NCBI GenBank assembly: GCA_958299035.1
Contig: CATQJL010000223.1
Span: 66,892,371-66,956,370 of the forward strand
DNA length: 64,000 bases
Direction: 5' to 3'
DNA from: Cylicocyclus nassatus
Taxonomy: Eukaryota; Nematoda; Chromadorea; Rhabditida; Strongylidae
Shown: piece after piece, positions 35,942 through 44,777 of the stretch
Numbering within the stretch: position 1 is the stretch's first letter
Layout of the letters: each line of letters opens with the position of its first letter
The notes under the pieces: model-generated
What the model was told of the DNA's origin: nothing
The model's input: only the letters and a program-made list of their open reading frames with translations
Databases searched by the model: none
Position numbers and translations under genes: made by a program

Positions 35942-36240
35942 TCTTATATATAAAGCTGAATGTCTGTTTGTATGTATGTCTGTATGTCTGTATATATGTA
36001 CGTATGTTCCGAATACAAATTTTTATTTCTGAACCGATCCGGACCAAACTTGGCACACATACATTTCGGGCCCCGGCGGATGTCTTGGGCTACTTTTCGT
36101 CATCGATCGATATCGATTTTATCGATTTTTTTTGCAAAATTTGAGCTACGGGGCTGGAAGTTGGCACAGGGGGGTAATCGAGCATGCTGATTACGAATAT
36201 AATAATGACAGGGCCGGGCGGAGCCGGGTAAGTCAACTAG
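35942..36240 (+). mobile_element. Non-autonomous Helitron, 299 bp
   Basis: The 5' end is A then TCTTATATATAAAGCTGAAT followed by TGTCTGTTTGTATGTATG-type repeats. The 3' end is GGGCCGGGCGGAGCCGGG, then GTCAA, then CTAG and a host T. TC...CTAG inserted between A and T is the Helitron rule. An internal ATCGATCGATATCGATTTTA segment recurs in the copy at 49.7-50.08 kb. No Rep/helicase. It lies between two adapter sequences. Confidence 0.75.
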
Positions 36241-36284
36241 TACTGTATAATGTGCTCAACTTGTGGCTTGCAATATGTAGGTAT

Positions 36285-36313
36285 CAGTGGCGTACCGAGG
36301 GGGGGGGGCGGGG
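36285..36313. mobile_element. MITE end cut by the assembly gap
   Basis: CAGTGGCGTACCGAGGGGGG is the left terminus of the family seen complete at 38518-38847. It is truncated by the adapter and gap. Confidence 0.75.
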
Positions 36314-36339
36314 AGTACTCTGCGTTGATACCACTGCTT
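36314..36339 (-). other. cDNA-amplification adapter at left gap edge (artefact)
   Basis: The same SMART-type oligo in reverse orientation ends directly at the first N. Confidence 0.95.
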
Positions 36340-36839
36340 NNNNNNNNNNNNNNNNNNNNNNNNNNNNNNNNNNNNNNNNNNNNNNNNNNNNNNNNNNNNN
36401 NNNNNNNNNNNNNNNNNNNNNNNNNNNNNNNNNNNNNNNNNNNNNNNNNNNNNNNNNNNNNNNNNNNNNNNNNNNNNNNNNNNNNNNNNNNNNNNNNNNN
36501 NNNNNNNNNNNNNNNNNNNNNNNNNNNNNNNNNNNNNNNNNNNNNNNNNNNNNNNNNNNNNNNNNNNNNNNNNNNNNNNNNNNNNNNNNNNNNNNNNNNN
36601 NNNNNNNNNNNNNNNNNNNNNNNNNNNNNNNNNNNNNNNNNNNNNNNNNNNNNNNNNNNNNNNNNNNNNNNNNNNNNNNNNNNNNNNNNNNNNNNNNNNN
36701 NNNNNNNNNNNNNNNNNNNNNNNNNNNNNNNNNNNNNNNNNNNNNNNNNNNNNNNNNNNNNNNNNNNNNNNNNNNNNNNNNNNNNNNNNNNNNNNNNNNN
36801 NNNNNNNNNNNNNNNNNNNNNNNNNNNNNNNNNNNNNNN
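36340..36839. other. Assembly gap, exactly 500 N
   Basis: This is a round placeholder length, so the true size is unknown. Open frames running through it are meaningless. Confidence 0.99.
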
Positions 36840-36864
36840 AGCAGTGGTATCAACGCAGAGTACT
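36840..36864 (+). other. cDNA-amplification adapter at right gap edge (artefact)
   Basis: AGCAGTGGTATCAACGCAG followed by AGTACT starts immediately after the last N, in the opposite orientation to the left copy. Confidence 0.95.
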
Positions 36865-37386
36865 GATTACGGTAGAAACTTGGAACATATGGTGTCACTG
36901 TGAAAAAGCTGCCGTTTCAAAGATTTTCAAAAAATTGTGAAAACTTGTGTAATAGGGTTTTTATGGACGCTGAGTTCAATACTCAACTATTCACAAGATT
37001 GCGAAACTTTCTAAACGTTGTAACCGCATTTTTTAGGAACATTGAAAAAATGACCGCTACTGCCTATCTGGCATAACTCTTCAATGAAGCATCATATTAA
37101 GTTGGGAACTTCTCAGTTAGAATTAGCAACTCTAATTGGCCTAGTGTAAAAGTTTTCAGGTTGTTTTGTTTTCTTTCTGCGGCAAAATATGACCTTTCAT
37201 GGCCCAAAACCCTCTTTCAAGTTTCTACCGTAATCTTACAGTAACGGAGAAAGATGGACGATCCGTTCTATTTTGTAAATCTAAGTTGAAGCAAGCTCTA
37301 CAAAATAGCGCTTACCGCTTATCGAAAGACCTCATAGTCGGAGAGTTATTAACAATCAAACAGTGTGCACATTATTTTGGGACACC

Positions 37387-37389
<3 letters not shown>
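36865..37389. mobile_element. Tc1-type non-autonomous element, left part missing
   Basis: Nearly identical to 45515-46039 (for example, one T/C difference in GATCCG(T/C)TCTATTTTG). It ends GGGACACCCTG followed by TA. The missing left arm would fall in the gap. Confidence 0.9.

Positions 37390-37467
<78 letters not shown>
37390..37467. repeat. (TA)n microsatellite
   Basis: A nearly pure TA run lies between two TA-targeting elements. Similar runs flank other elements at 38489-38517 and 39803-39832. Confidence 0.95.
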
Positions 37468-37471
<4 letters not shown>

Positions 37472-38483
37472 GTCGTTCCGAAAGTGATGTCGCTTTTTTC
37501 AAACGTACGCCACATTTCGTGGAACAAAGATGTGTAAGAGATTCTTGTAGCATTTGATGCAGCGTTTCATTCTCTTTCTAAAGGTTATGAAGATGTTGCA
37601 ATACAATCAATGAGCTTTTAGAAAAGAGTCAAAATCTGCGACCTATGCTTTTTGAGATGGCCAACTTTTACAATTTTTCTAAAATTTTATAACAAACTTC
37701 AGAAGTAGTCCAAGTAATGGATGGATGGAGCAAACCCTACAGGAAACAGCACAACTTTTTTCTACTTTTCAAAGCTCGTCATAATTTCTGTATAGATTTT
37801 TTGATGGAAGCACCGAATTTTAGCAGGCTCGTCTCAGACACAAATGCATCAAACACCAAAAAATCGTCGGATTATGAAACTTACAAAAATGAATTATGGT
37901 TTTACACTAACCTTACAAAGCAAATGAGCGTTCACCGCTTCAGATTAGCAACTTTCGAAAATTCCGGGTACAGCCGGAGGCGCCCTGGGGAACCTGAATT
38001 ATGATGATTTTATCTCGGGAAACTTGATGAATCGGAAACAAAAAACGACCGCTAGAAAGAGGAGAAAAAGCTGCGTCGAATAACACCCGAGTCGCTTGCC
38101 GATTGTTGTTCTGTGGGGTTTGACTTGACTAAATATGGAATTTGATGGCATTGAGGAATTGATTGTAGAAACTCTAAGAAGCAAGCTAAGAAAAAGAAAA
38201 AATTACTCTGTGTCCTATAGGGTTTGCTCTATCTACCTGCCACTTGTACTTCTTTGGAGAATAGGTATAAAAATTTCAAAAAATTGCCGAACTTGACCAT
38301 GGCCAAAGCATGAGTTGCGGATTTTGTTAATTTTTCGAAAGCTCAATGAAAATTATGCAGTGAAATTACAACCATTAGAAAGAGGATGAAATGCCGCATC
38401 GAATGCTTCTAAGATTTCTTGAAAATCTTGATCCCATGAAATGTGGCGTTCATTCGAAAAAAGCGACATTACTTTTGGAACGA

Positions 38484-38488
<5 letters not shown>
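37468..38488. mobile_element. Mariner-type non-autonomous element, ~1.0 kb
   Basis: The left end is TTAGGTCGTTCCGAAAGTGA then TGTCGCTTTTTTC. The right end is GAAAAAAGCGACATTACTTT then TGGAACGATCTAA. CACATTTCG / TGAAATGTG continues the repeat inward. TA-rich flanks. No transposase motif. Confidence 0.85.
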
Positions 38489-38517
<29 letters not shown>

Positions 38518-38520
<3 letters not shown>

Positions 38521-38847
38521 TGACGTACCGAGGGGGGGGGGGCGGGGGGGGGATTTTTGAAAGTTACTTATATGAGTTATAAAAATGTGCAAATGACTTG
38601 TTTATTTTTGTAAACAATTGAAATAATTTTTAAAATTTTTTAAAAATTCAAATTAGCCTTATAAAAAAATTTTTTTCGGGGGCGTGGCTGACGCCACGCC
38701 CCCTTTTTCCAGATTTCAGGGGTTGGGGGCCCGCAAAAATTTTGAGAAGCCCCCTAAATTTTCGGAGTGCGTGGCTGACGCCACGTTCATTTGAAAAAAA
38801 TTTTTGCCGCCCCCCCCCCCCGAGCCGAAATCCTGGGTACGCCACTG
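38518..38847. mobile_element. MITE with G-rich CAGTG ends, 330 bp
   Basis: The ends are CAGTGACGTACCGAGG and CCTGGGTACGCCACTG, flanked by AT/TA. Homopolymer G and C runs sit just inside the ends. A GGCGTGGCTGACGCCACGCC hairpin lies in the middle. Relatives: 36285 (partial) and 43137-43574. Confidence 0.85.
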
Positions 38848-38850
38848 ATA

Positions 38851-39798
38851 TCAGGTTGTCCCATAAGTTCCGTCCGTTTAAACTTTCAACCGCAATAAGT
38901 CATGAACTTCATGGTTTTAGATATGTTGCAAGATACCGTTTAATAGAGCAAAGCAAGCTCTACAAGATGCGCTTCTCATGTTCGCATCATTTCAAATCCA
39001 TCTCGAGTTTGAAGCCAAAAACCAAAAAGATCCAACCGCCCGAAAAATAAAGAAAAATTTGCAACTCCGTTTAGAAAAATCCTAGAAATTTCCTAATTTG
39101 CTCACAGGTACCCTATTCATATCAGACATTTATATATACTGTTGCTGTATTTTTTCCTTAAATAGAAATCGAGAAAACGAAAATTTTCATGTTCTTGCCA
39201 AATTGATGCTGTGCCGTTCTCACACTAGTAGTTGTATACTACAGACCAGTACAAGTATAGACAAAAATTTTCAGTGCTCTACAGGCTTTAGTTCTTGAGA
39301 AACATCGAATTTAGCTTCGTAAAGTCGGGTGTCCCGTCTTAAAACGATTATTTCTTGAGAACTAAAGCCTGTAGAGCGCTGAAAATTTTTTTCTATACTT
39401 GTACTGGTCTGTAGTATACAACTACTAGTGTGAGAACAGCACAGCATCACTTTGGCAAAAACTTGAAAATTTTCGTTTTCTCGATTTCTATTCAAGGAAA
39501 AAATACAGCAGCAGTATATGTAAATGTCTGATGTGGATAGGGTATCTGTGAGCAAATTAGGAAATTTCTAGGATTTTTCTAAACGGATTTGTGAATTTTT
39601 CTTTATTTTTCGGGCGCTTGGATCTTTTTGGTTTTTGGCTTCAAACTCGAGATGGATTTGAAATGATGCGAATTTGAGAAGCGCATCTTGTAGAGCTTGC
39701 TTTGTTCTATCAAATGTTATCTTGCAACCTATCTAAAACCATGAAGTTCATGACTTATTGCGATTGAAAGTTTAAACGGACGGAACTTATGGGACAGC

Positions 39799-39802
<4 letters not shown>
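38851..39802. mobile_element. Full-length palindromic (fold-back) mariner-type element
   Basis: TCAGGTTGTCCCATAAGTTC at the left has its near-complement at the right, and complementarity continues for about 470 bp per arm to the centre near 39325. TA flanks. Because the arms mirror each other, the same open frame appears on both strands. It shares the GTTGTCCCATAAGT terminus with 50434-51171. Confidence 0.9.
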
Positions 39803-39832
<30 letters not shown>

Positions 39833-39836
<4 letters not shown>

Positions 39837-40344
39837 AAACGGGGAGAAGGGACACACTTACTTTGAAGCTCATTAGCTTGAGCTACATGCTCTCAGATAG
39901 ACTGAGAATCATTGGATAAGTCGTCAATGTTAAGCTTGTAACGGAAAAAATGAGAAAATTTCTCCCAGAGATAAAGCCGACAGTTCTTGTTGTCCTTTTG
40001 GCAGCTATTAATCCACAATAAATTGGAGAACTCATGTCGTTCTTGAACAATTGCCTCCTTTACATGACCTCCATGATACGTGGCTAGCGCGCTCTGAGGT
40101 CACGGCGGGAGTAATCTAGTTTGAAAGTGACGTTTCTCTTCGTTCGGATGGCATTTGTCATTTATTTTGTTGTATACGCTGGCATAAGCAACCGTCGTTG
40201 AGCAGTGCAAGATCCTCAAATTCAGCGCAGACCACATTGAATAGTTTTGCCATCCTGTGCTTAGATTCAGGGATGTTGTAGAAGTCAACAAATGTAACAA
40301 ATGTCTGCCATCCTGCAGACTTCCTGTTTCTCTACTAAAGGGAG
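39833..40344. other. No recognisable feature
   Basis: Low-information sequence between a palindromic element and the nested element at 40345. Nothing supported. Confidence 0.4.
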
Positions 40345-40405
40345 CTATAGTATGGACCCCGGCCAGATTCCCATGTGTACCTCCGCGACGCGCACGCAGC
40401 ACGTG

Positions 40406-40983
40406 CTCAGATAATCGCCGGGGGCAGGCGGCCCGCAAACTCGCGCTTTTCTGCAGGCGGTCAGCAGAAATTTGGGGCGTGGCTAAACCTTCAGCGGGCG
40501 GTACTTCCGCGTTCTGCCAGCGGGCAGCAATACAAAATTTTCTGCGAGCGCTCGTCAAATAATATCTTCCAGCGAGCGCTGGCCAAACTTTCAGCAAGCG
40601 CTCGGACTCTTTTTAGGTATTTTCGGGCGTACGTCGAGCGCAGGTAAGACTCTGTGTGGCAGAGGTGTCACCGTTGGTTTAATTACTCAAGTTTGAGGTA
40701 CTTTCTCTCAGCGGAAAGTACCTGGGGGTTGCGCGGTCCTCCACAAAGGAACGTGCGGCCCTCGAAATTTTTGCATATTCTCGCGGAAAGTCCGCGAGAA
40801 TGCGGCCACTGCGCCGCAGCTAATCCACAAAGAAACCGCGATTGTTCTTCAAGCATTCGTCTTTAATTTTGCCAACTTTCTTCCAAATTTCTGCAAGCGG
40901 GCCGCAAAAAATCAACGAACTATTTTTCCGGTGCGCGCTTGCTCAAAATTCGCATGGCCGCCTGCCCCCGGCGGTTATCTGAG
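40406..40983 (+). mobile_element. 578-bp TIR element carrying an SL-RNA gene, copy 1
   Basis: Terminal inverted repeats of about 26 bp begin CTCAGATAATCGCCGGGGGC, with the complement ending GCGGTTATCTGAG. It is GC-rich against AT-rich surroundings. The left half repeats GCGCTCG-type words. The middle carries the SL-RNA-like gene (40676-40803). Copy 2 at 41139 has exactly the same length. TG follows both right ends and precedes both left ends, and may be a 2-bp target duplication. Confidence 0.88.
40676..40803 (+). ncRNA. Candidate spliced-leader (SL1-like) RNA gene, copy 1
   Basis: SL RNAs donate a short 5' leader to nematode mRNAs by trans-splicing. The first 22 nt equal C. elegans SL1 except for T instead of C at position 12 (GGTTTAATTACTCAAG...). 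They are followed by the GT donor at 40698. The donor lies in a perfect 9-bp stem (40697-40705 with 40714-40722), as in stem-loop I of SL RNA. A second, imperfect stem-loop follows (40731-40758). Then comes an Sm-like site GAAATTTTTGC (about 40764-40774). The RNA ends in a perfect 11-bp stem with AAG loop (40777-40787 with 40791-40801). This leader, donor, stems, Sm, terminal stem order is that of nematode SL RNA. About 128 nt is slightly longer than SL1 RNA. Promoter elements were not verified. Stem II mismatches may make this copy less fit than copy 2. Confidence 0.8.
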
Positions 40984-41138
40984 TGTTCGGCGAGTGCCGC
41001 TCATTTCCCTCATGAGCAGCAAAGCATTTTTAACCCCAATGAAAACGAAATGGGGAGTGGAAGCGCTCAATTGAAACATGAGAGAAGCCTCTACAACGAA
41101 TGGAGCGCGTAAAACTTCTTCCACGATTAGATCAGATG

Positions 41139-41716
41139 CTCAGATAATCGCCGGGGGCAGGCGGTCCGCAAACTCGCGCTTTTCTGCAGGCGGTCAGCAG
41201 AATTTTGGGGCGTGGCCAAGCCTTCAGCAAGCGGTACTTTTGTGTTCTGCCAGCGGGCAGCAATACTAAATTTTCTGCAAGCGCTCTGCAAATAATTTTT
41301 TTCAACGAGCGCTGGCCAAACTTTCAGCAAGCGCTCGGACTCTTTTTACGCGTTATCGGGCGTACGTCGAGCACAGGTAAGACTCTGTGTGGCAGAGGTG
41401 TCACCGTTGGTTTAATTACTCAAGTTTGAGGTACTTTCTCTCAGCGGAAAGTACCTGGGGACTGCGCGGTCCTTCATAAAGGACCGCGCGGCCCCCGAAA
41501 ATTTTGCATATTCTCGCGGAAAGTCCGCGAGAATGCGGCCATTGCGCCGCAGCTAATCTATAAGAAAACCGCGATTGTTCTCCAAGCATTCGTCTAGAAT
41601 TTCGCTAAAATTATTCCAAATTTCTGCAAGCGGGCCACAACAAATCAGCGAACTATTTTTCCGGTGCGCGCTTGCTCAAAATTCGCATGGCCGCCTGCCC
41701 CCGGCGATTATCTGAG
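41139..41716 (+). mobile_element. 578-bp TIR element carrying an SL-RNA gene, copy 2
   Basis: Same ends (CTCAGATAATCGCCGGGGGC ... GCGATTATCTGAG, here fully complementary) and same length as copy 1, in direct orientation 155 bp downstream. Interior differences are scattered substitutions, so the copies are separately diverged, not an assembly duplicate. Confidence 0.9.
41409..41536 (+). ncRNA. Candidate spliced-leader (SL1-like) RNA gene, copy 2
   Basis: Leader, GT donor (41431) and stem I are identical to copy 1. Stem II is a perfect 11-bp helix here (41464-41474 GCGCGGTCCTT with 41479-41489 AAGGACCGCGC, loop CATA). The Sm-like site reads GAAAATTTTGC (about 41497-41507). The terminal 11-bp stem is 41510-41520 with 41524-41534. 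The 50-odd nt upstream are almost unchanged from copy 1, as expected if they hold a proximal promoter element. With all three stems intact, this copy is the better candidate for a functional gene. The function is inferred from architecture only. Confidence 0.85.
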
Positions 41717-42388
41717 TGGGTGCGTGTGTAAAACTTCCGACCATGGCAGAATGGTTAAGAAGTAGCAGATAACAACAAGCATATTCTAAAACGTTTTCTG
41801 TCTGTAAAGAAAGAAAAATGTATGGAACACATTTGCATTAACAGTCCTGACTGACCTATTCAAAAACCATTGACTCGGAAACGTGTGTCCTCTACAGAAT
41901 CGAAACTAATCCTTATTTGTGAGTGGTAGGAACGATGAGTAGTAGCAATAAATGTAGTTACGCTCCCCCTATACACTGTCGGAATGATTGTCTACTTCAA
42001 AGCTTAAAAGAGCAGATATCCATGACCACGAGCAAAACATATGTGATCAGCAATGTTAGTTTTGAATATCGCCTAGCGAATAGCAAAATTGAAATATAAG
42101 AAGCGCTAGAGAAGTAAGCAGTAATGAATCTTAGATCTTAATTGTCGGGAAAAAAACGAAAATTGTATGAGACAAAAACACTCCGGCTTCTGATGCACCC
42201 AAAAGTTCGTCACGACTACTATATTATATCGCTGGAACTCAAAATAAAGAGATTAGAGAGGAAGAACATCAAACCAAAAGAAAACAAGAAATATCAACAC
42301 AACATGGAACGAGAATGGCATTGAAGGCACGCGCTGCGGGTGCGTCGCGGAGGTACCTATGGGAAGCTGGCCGGGGTCCACACTATAG

Positions 42389-43136
42389 AAACGATGACAA
42401 CGTGTTTGTTTCCCTGAAAGGTATTTACGCACTTTTTCGCACAACGAACCCTTTCTTGCCTTTTAAGGCACTGAGGTTCTGAAAATCGCATTACCCGAAA
42501 GCGTAAAGCGCGGACTGTGACATGATGAAAGCGTCAAATCGTGTAGTTATTAAAAAAGCACGCAGGTGGAGTGAGTTACTGCCAGCCCCGAACAACCATA
42601 CATAATCGAGATATCATCCCCTCATTCCGCCCGCATGACATTGACGGCTGGTCGAGAACAATGCCTTGCAAACGTAGCTGTTCCTGTACTACACTAAAAA
42701 ACCTTTGACTCGAACAGCGGTGCCCCATTCGGTCGAGGCAACCTGGCTTATAAACGGAAAATTTTATCTCACATTCTTATCAGAGTCATTCTTTAGGTTT
42801 TGCTCCATAACCTTGCCGTCTACGCACGTCCTTGGACGCCCGCCTCTCCTGCAGTACGGTGAAGTGCGATGAAAGGAGTGAAGATAATGCTCGAGCTTCA
42901 TAAGTTTGTTTAAAGGAATCGTTAGTGCCTGGTGCGATGAAGCCAGCCCATAGATGCTGCGTCATAACGGCACCGTCAGTTGCTCGTTGTAATGAGCGGC
43001 AGCTAAGTTAGGTTGGAGAGCCTCGGTAGTGGCTATGACTTGTGCGATTATGGGCAGAAACGCGGAGAGTGAGCGAAACAAGGGATTCATCCTCCTTAAA
43101 AAGATCCGCCCTTGTCAGACCGAACGCACTAGAGAC
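42389..43136. other. No recognisable feature
   Basis: No domain, RNA or repeat signature seen. Confidence 0.4.
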
Positions 43137-43574
43137 CAGTGGCGGTCTTAGGATTCCCGTCCCGGGGGGCGGGGAATGGGGCGCAAACATTTTTTCCAAA
43201 AGGAGGTGCGTGGTTGATGCCACGCACCTTCTTTTGGAAAAAATTCTTTTTTTGCCACGCACTCGAAAAAATTTTTAAGGGTGCTTCTCAAAATTCTGAA
43301 ACAACCGAAAAAACACTAGGGGTTCTTTTCAAAATTCTCAAATTTTTGCGGGTCCCCAACCCCTAAAATCCGGAAAAAGGGGTCGTGGCGTCAGCCACGC
43401 TCCCGAAAAAAACTTTTTATAAGGCTAATTTGGGTTTTTAAAAATTCTAAAATCAAATTGTTTACAAAAAACAAGTCACTTGCACATTTTTATAACCCAC
43501 CTAAGTAAATTGATAAAATTTCGCGACCCATTCCTCAGGGAGCCTCACTCCCCCTCACTCTCGGTCCGCCACTG
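43137..43574. mobile_element. MITE with CAGTGGCGG ends, 438 bp
   Basis: CAGTGGCGGTCTTAGG at the left pairs with the right-hand GGTCCGCCACTG. The interior includes GGGGTCGTGGCGTCAGCCAC and TTTTGCGGGTCCCCAACCCC, shared with the 38518-38847 family in reverse orientation. Non-coding. Confidence 0.75.
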
Positions 43575-43688
43575 CTAGAGAGGTATGCAAAGCTGCCGAA
43601 TTTCTACGAGAGGCAGTCTATTCCAGACTAAGCGACCCCCACCCCGCAGTTCCAGCAGTCTGAGATTTTTACAGCATCCATTGGCTGA

Positions 43689-44033
43689 TAGCTGTTGTAT
43701 TTCTACAAAGTGACAGCTATACAGATCTGGAAATTGTACAGACGCTCAGTCCTATAACGCTTTTTTTACAAAGAGCTGCAGGAGTTTTTGAACCCAACGA
43801 TTCATATAGTATCGTAAAAGCCCACGATCGATTTGATTATCGTGTGTCTCGCGTGCCCATCAAATACAATTTTTGGGGTAATTGAATAACACACGCAATG
43901 ACATGCTAAATGGTAACTCAACGCCCTAATTACTTACTGAATTTGGAATGCATTTCAATGTTAATATTCACAAAAGGGTGCGTCATCAATAGGAAAAGTT
44001 AGAGTGACAGACTGCTGCAGCTGATGCAATCAG
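43689..44033 (+). repeat. 345-bp direct repeat, 5' copy (LINE leader)
   Basis: Nearly identical to 48711-49055, with the same length and few substitutions. Both start TAGCTGTTGTA and end GCTGATGCAATCAG. This copy leads into the LINE. Confidence 0.9.
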
Positions 44034-44050
44034 CTGCAGCAGTCTGTCAC
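44004..44050. repeat. Perfect 21-bp hairpin before LINE ORF1
   Basis: Arms beginning GTGACAGACTGCTGCAGCTG and their exact complement surround the loop TGCAA. An 18-nt direct repeat (CATTCGACTACGTGCGGT twice) follows at about 44057-44093. The second 345-bp copy at 48711 lacks the closing arm. Confidence 0.9.
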
Positions 44051-44114
44051 TGATACATTCGACTACGTGCGGTCATTCGACTACGTGCGGTCATCCTGAG
44101 CGGCAGAGATCCTA

Positions 44115-44777
44115 TTGATCCCTTGCAATGCCGGCCACCACTCCGTCCCAGCTCCCCGAAAAAGAAAGCCATCCTCCCCAGTTGTCCCCATCGTCACCCC
44201 GCTGATGGATGATGATGCCGTCGAACTTCTACATCAAATTCACGGCATCATCAGCCAAAAGGCCCCGGAAGCTGTGCCGCTCCTGGAAAAGTTTGTAGGT
44301 AAGTTTCCTTTATTATTGGCTAGATTTGTTGAGTCCGAAAAACGAGAAAGGTCTGTAGTATCCTATGGTATTCCTGAAGGCGACCCTCATCTCCCCGCAC
44401 TTTCGCGTCAAGAACACACAGAAAAGTTCGCGTATGGTGTTCTCAATTTTTTGAATATCGAATGTCGTCCTTTAGAAATCTATAGGATGGAAAAGCCTAG
44501 TCCTAATAAACCAAGATTGGTAAAATGCACTTTTCCGAATCGATTCTTTTGTCGTGATATGCTCGCAAAATCATCTCGTCTCAGAAACAACTTGACCTAC
44601 AGCAAAGTTTCTGTGCGAAAATCGATGACTCTCGAAGAAAGGCTTCATGAAAAAGAATTGCGCGCCACCGTTCGTGATCTCAGTGCAAAACAAGGTAAGC
44701 GCATTTATGTTGTCTATAAAAGTGAAATTGTAAAAGTAGCTGATCTTCCCCCTCGTGGTAACGATTCAAAAAACTGA
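44115..44777 (+). CDS. LINE ORF1-type nucleic-acid-binding protein
   Basis: A 220-codon intact frame, the only undamaged frame of the element. After a Pro/Lys-rich start (residues 10-30), residues 60-150 read like a divergent RNA-binding fold. RKSMTLEERLHEKELRATVR (about 176-195) resembles the charged segment ending ORF1/gag-like proteins of nematode and other CR1/Jockey-type LINEs. Such proteins coat the element RNA. It is followed 60 bp later by endonuclease sequence. Placement supports the assignment; the fold is inferred. Confidence 0.65.
   Translation: MIPCNAGHHSVPAPRKRKPSSPVVPIVTPLMDDDAVELLHQIHGIISQKAPEAVPLLEKFVGKFPLLLARFVESEKRERSVVSYGIPEGDPHLPALSRQEHTEKFAYGVLNFLNIECRPLEIYRMEKPSPNKPRLVKCTFPNRFFCRDMLAKSSRLRNNLTYSKVSVRKSMTLEERLHEKELRATVRDLSAKQGKRIYVVYKSEIVKVADLPPRGNDSKN

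Larger units (their letters stand above)
40345..42388. mobile_element. ~2 kb TIR element hosting two SL-RNA elements
   Basis: The left end reads CTATAGTATGGACCCCGGCC, then TTCCCATGTGTACCTCCGCG. The right end is the approximate reverse complement (CGCGGAGGTACCTATGGGAA, CCGGGGTCCACACTATAG). The first 578-bp element begins just inside the left repeat. About 600 bp of other sequence (41717-42300) lies to the right, with no transposase recognised. Confidence 0.7.

Noticed and set aside
36132..36903. Open frames of 204-244 codons on both strands
   Set aside because: They run through 500 N and translate adapter sequence.
37199..37557. Frames ending in Ile-Tyr repeats and a matching 89-codon frame at 45849
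   Set aside because: Translation of a TA microsatellite and of a Tc1-type element arm. The same frame recurs wherever the element is present.
40375..40647. Overlapping 90-165 codon frames in the GC-rich elements
   Set aside because: They follow from high GC content inside non-coding inverted-repeat elements, and the two copies do not keep the frames.
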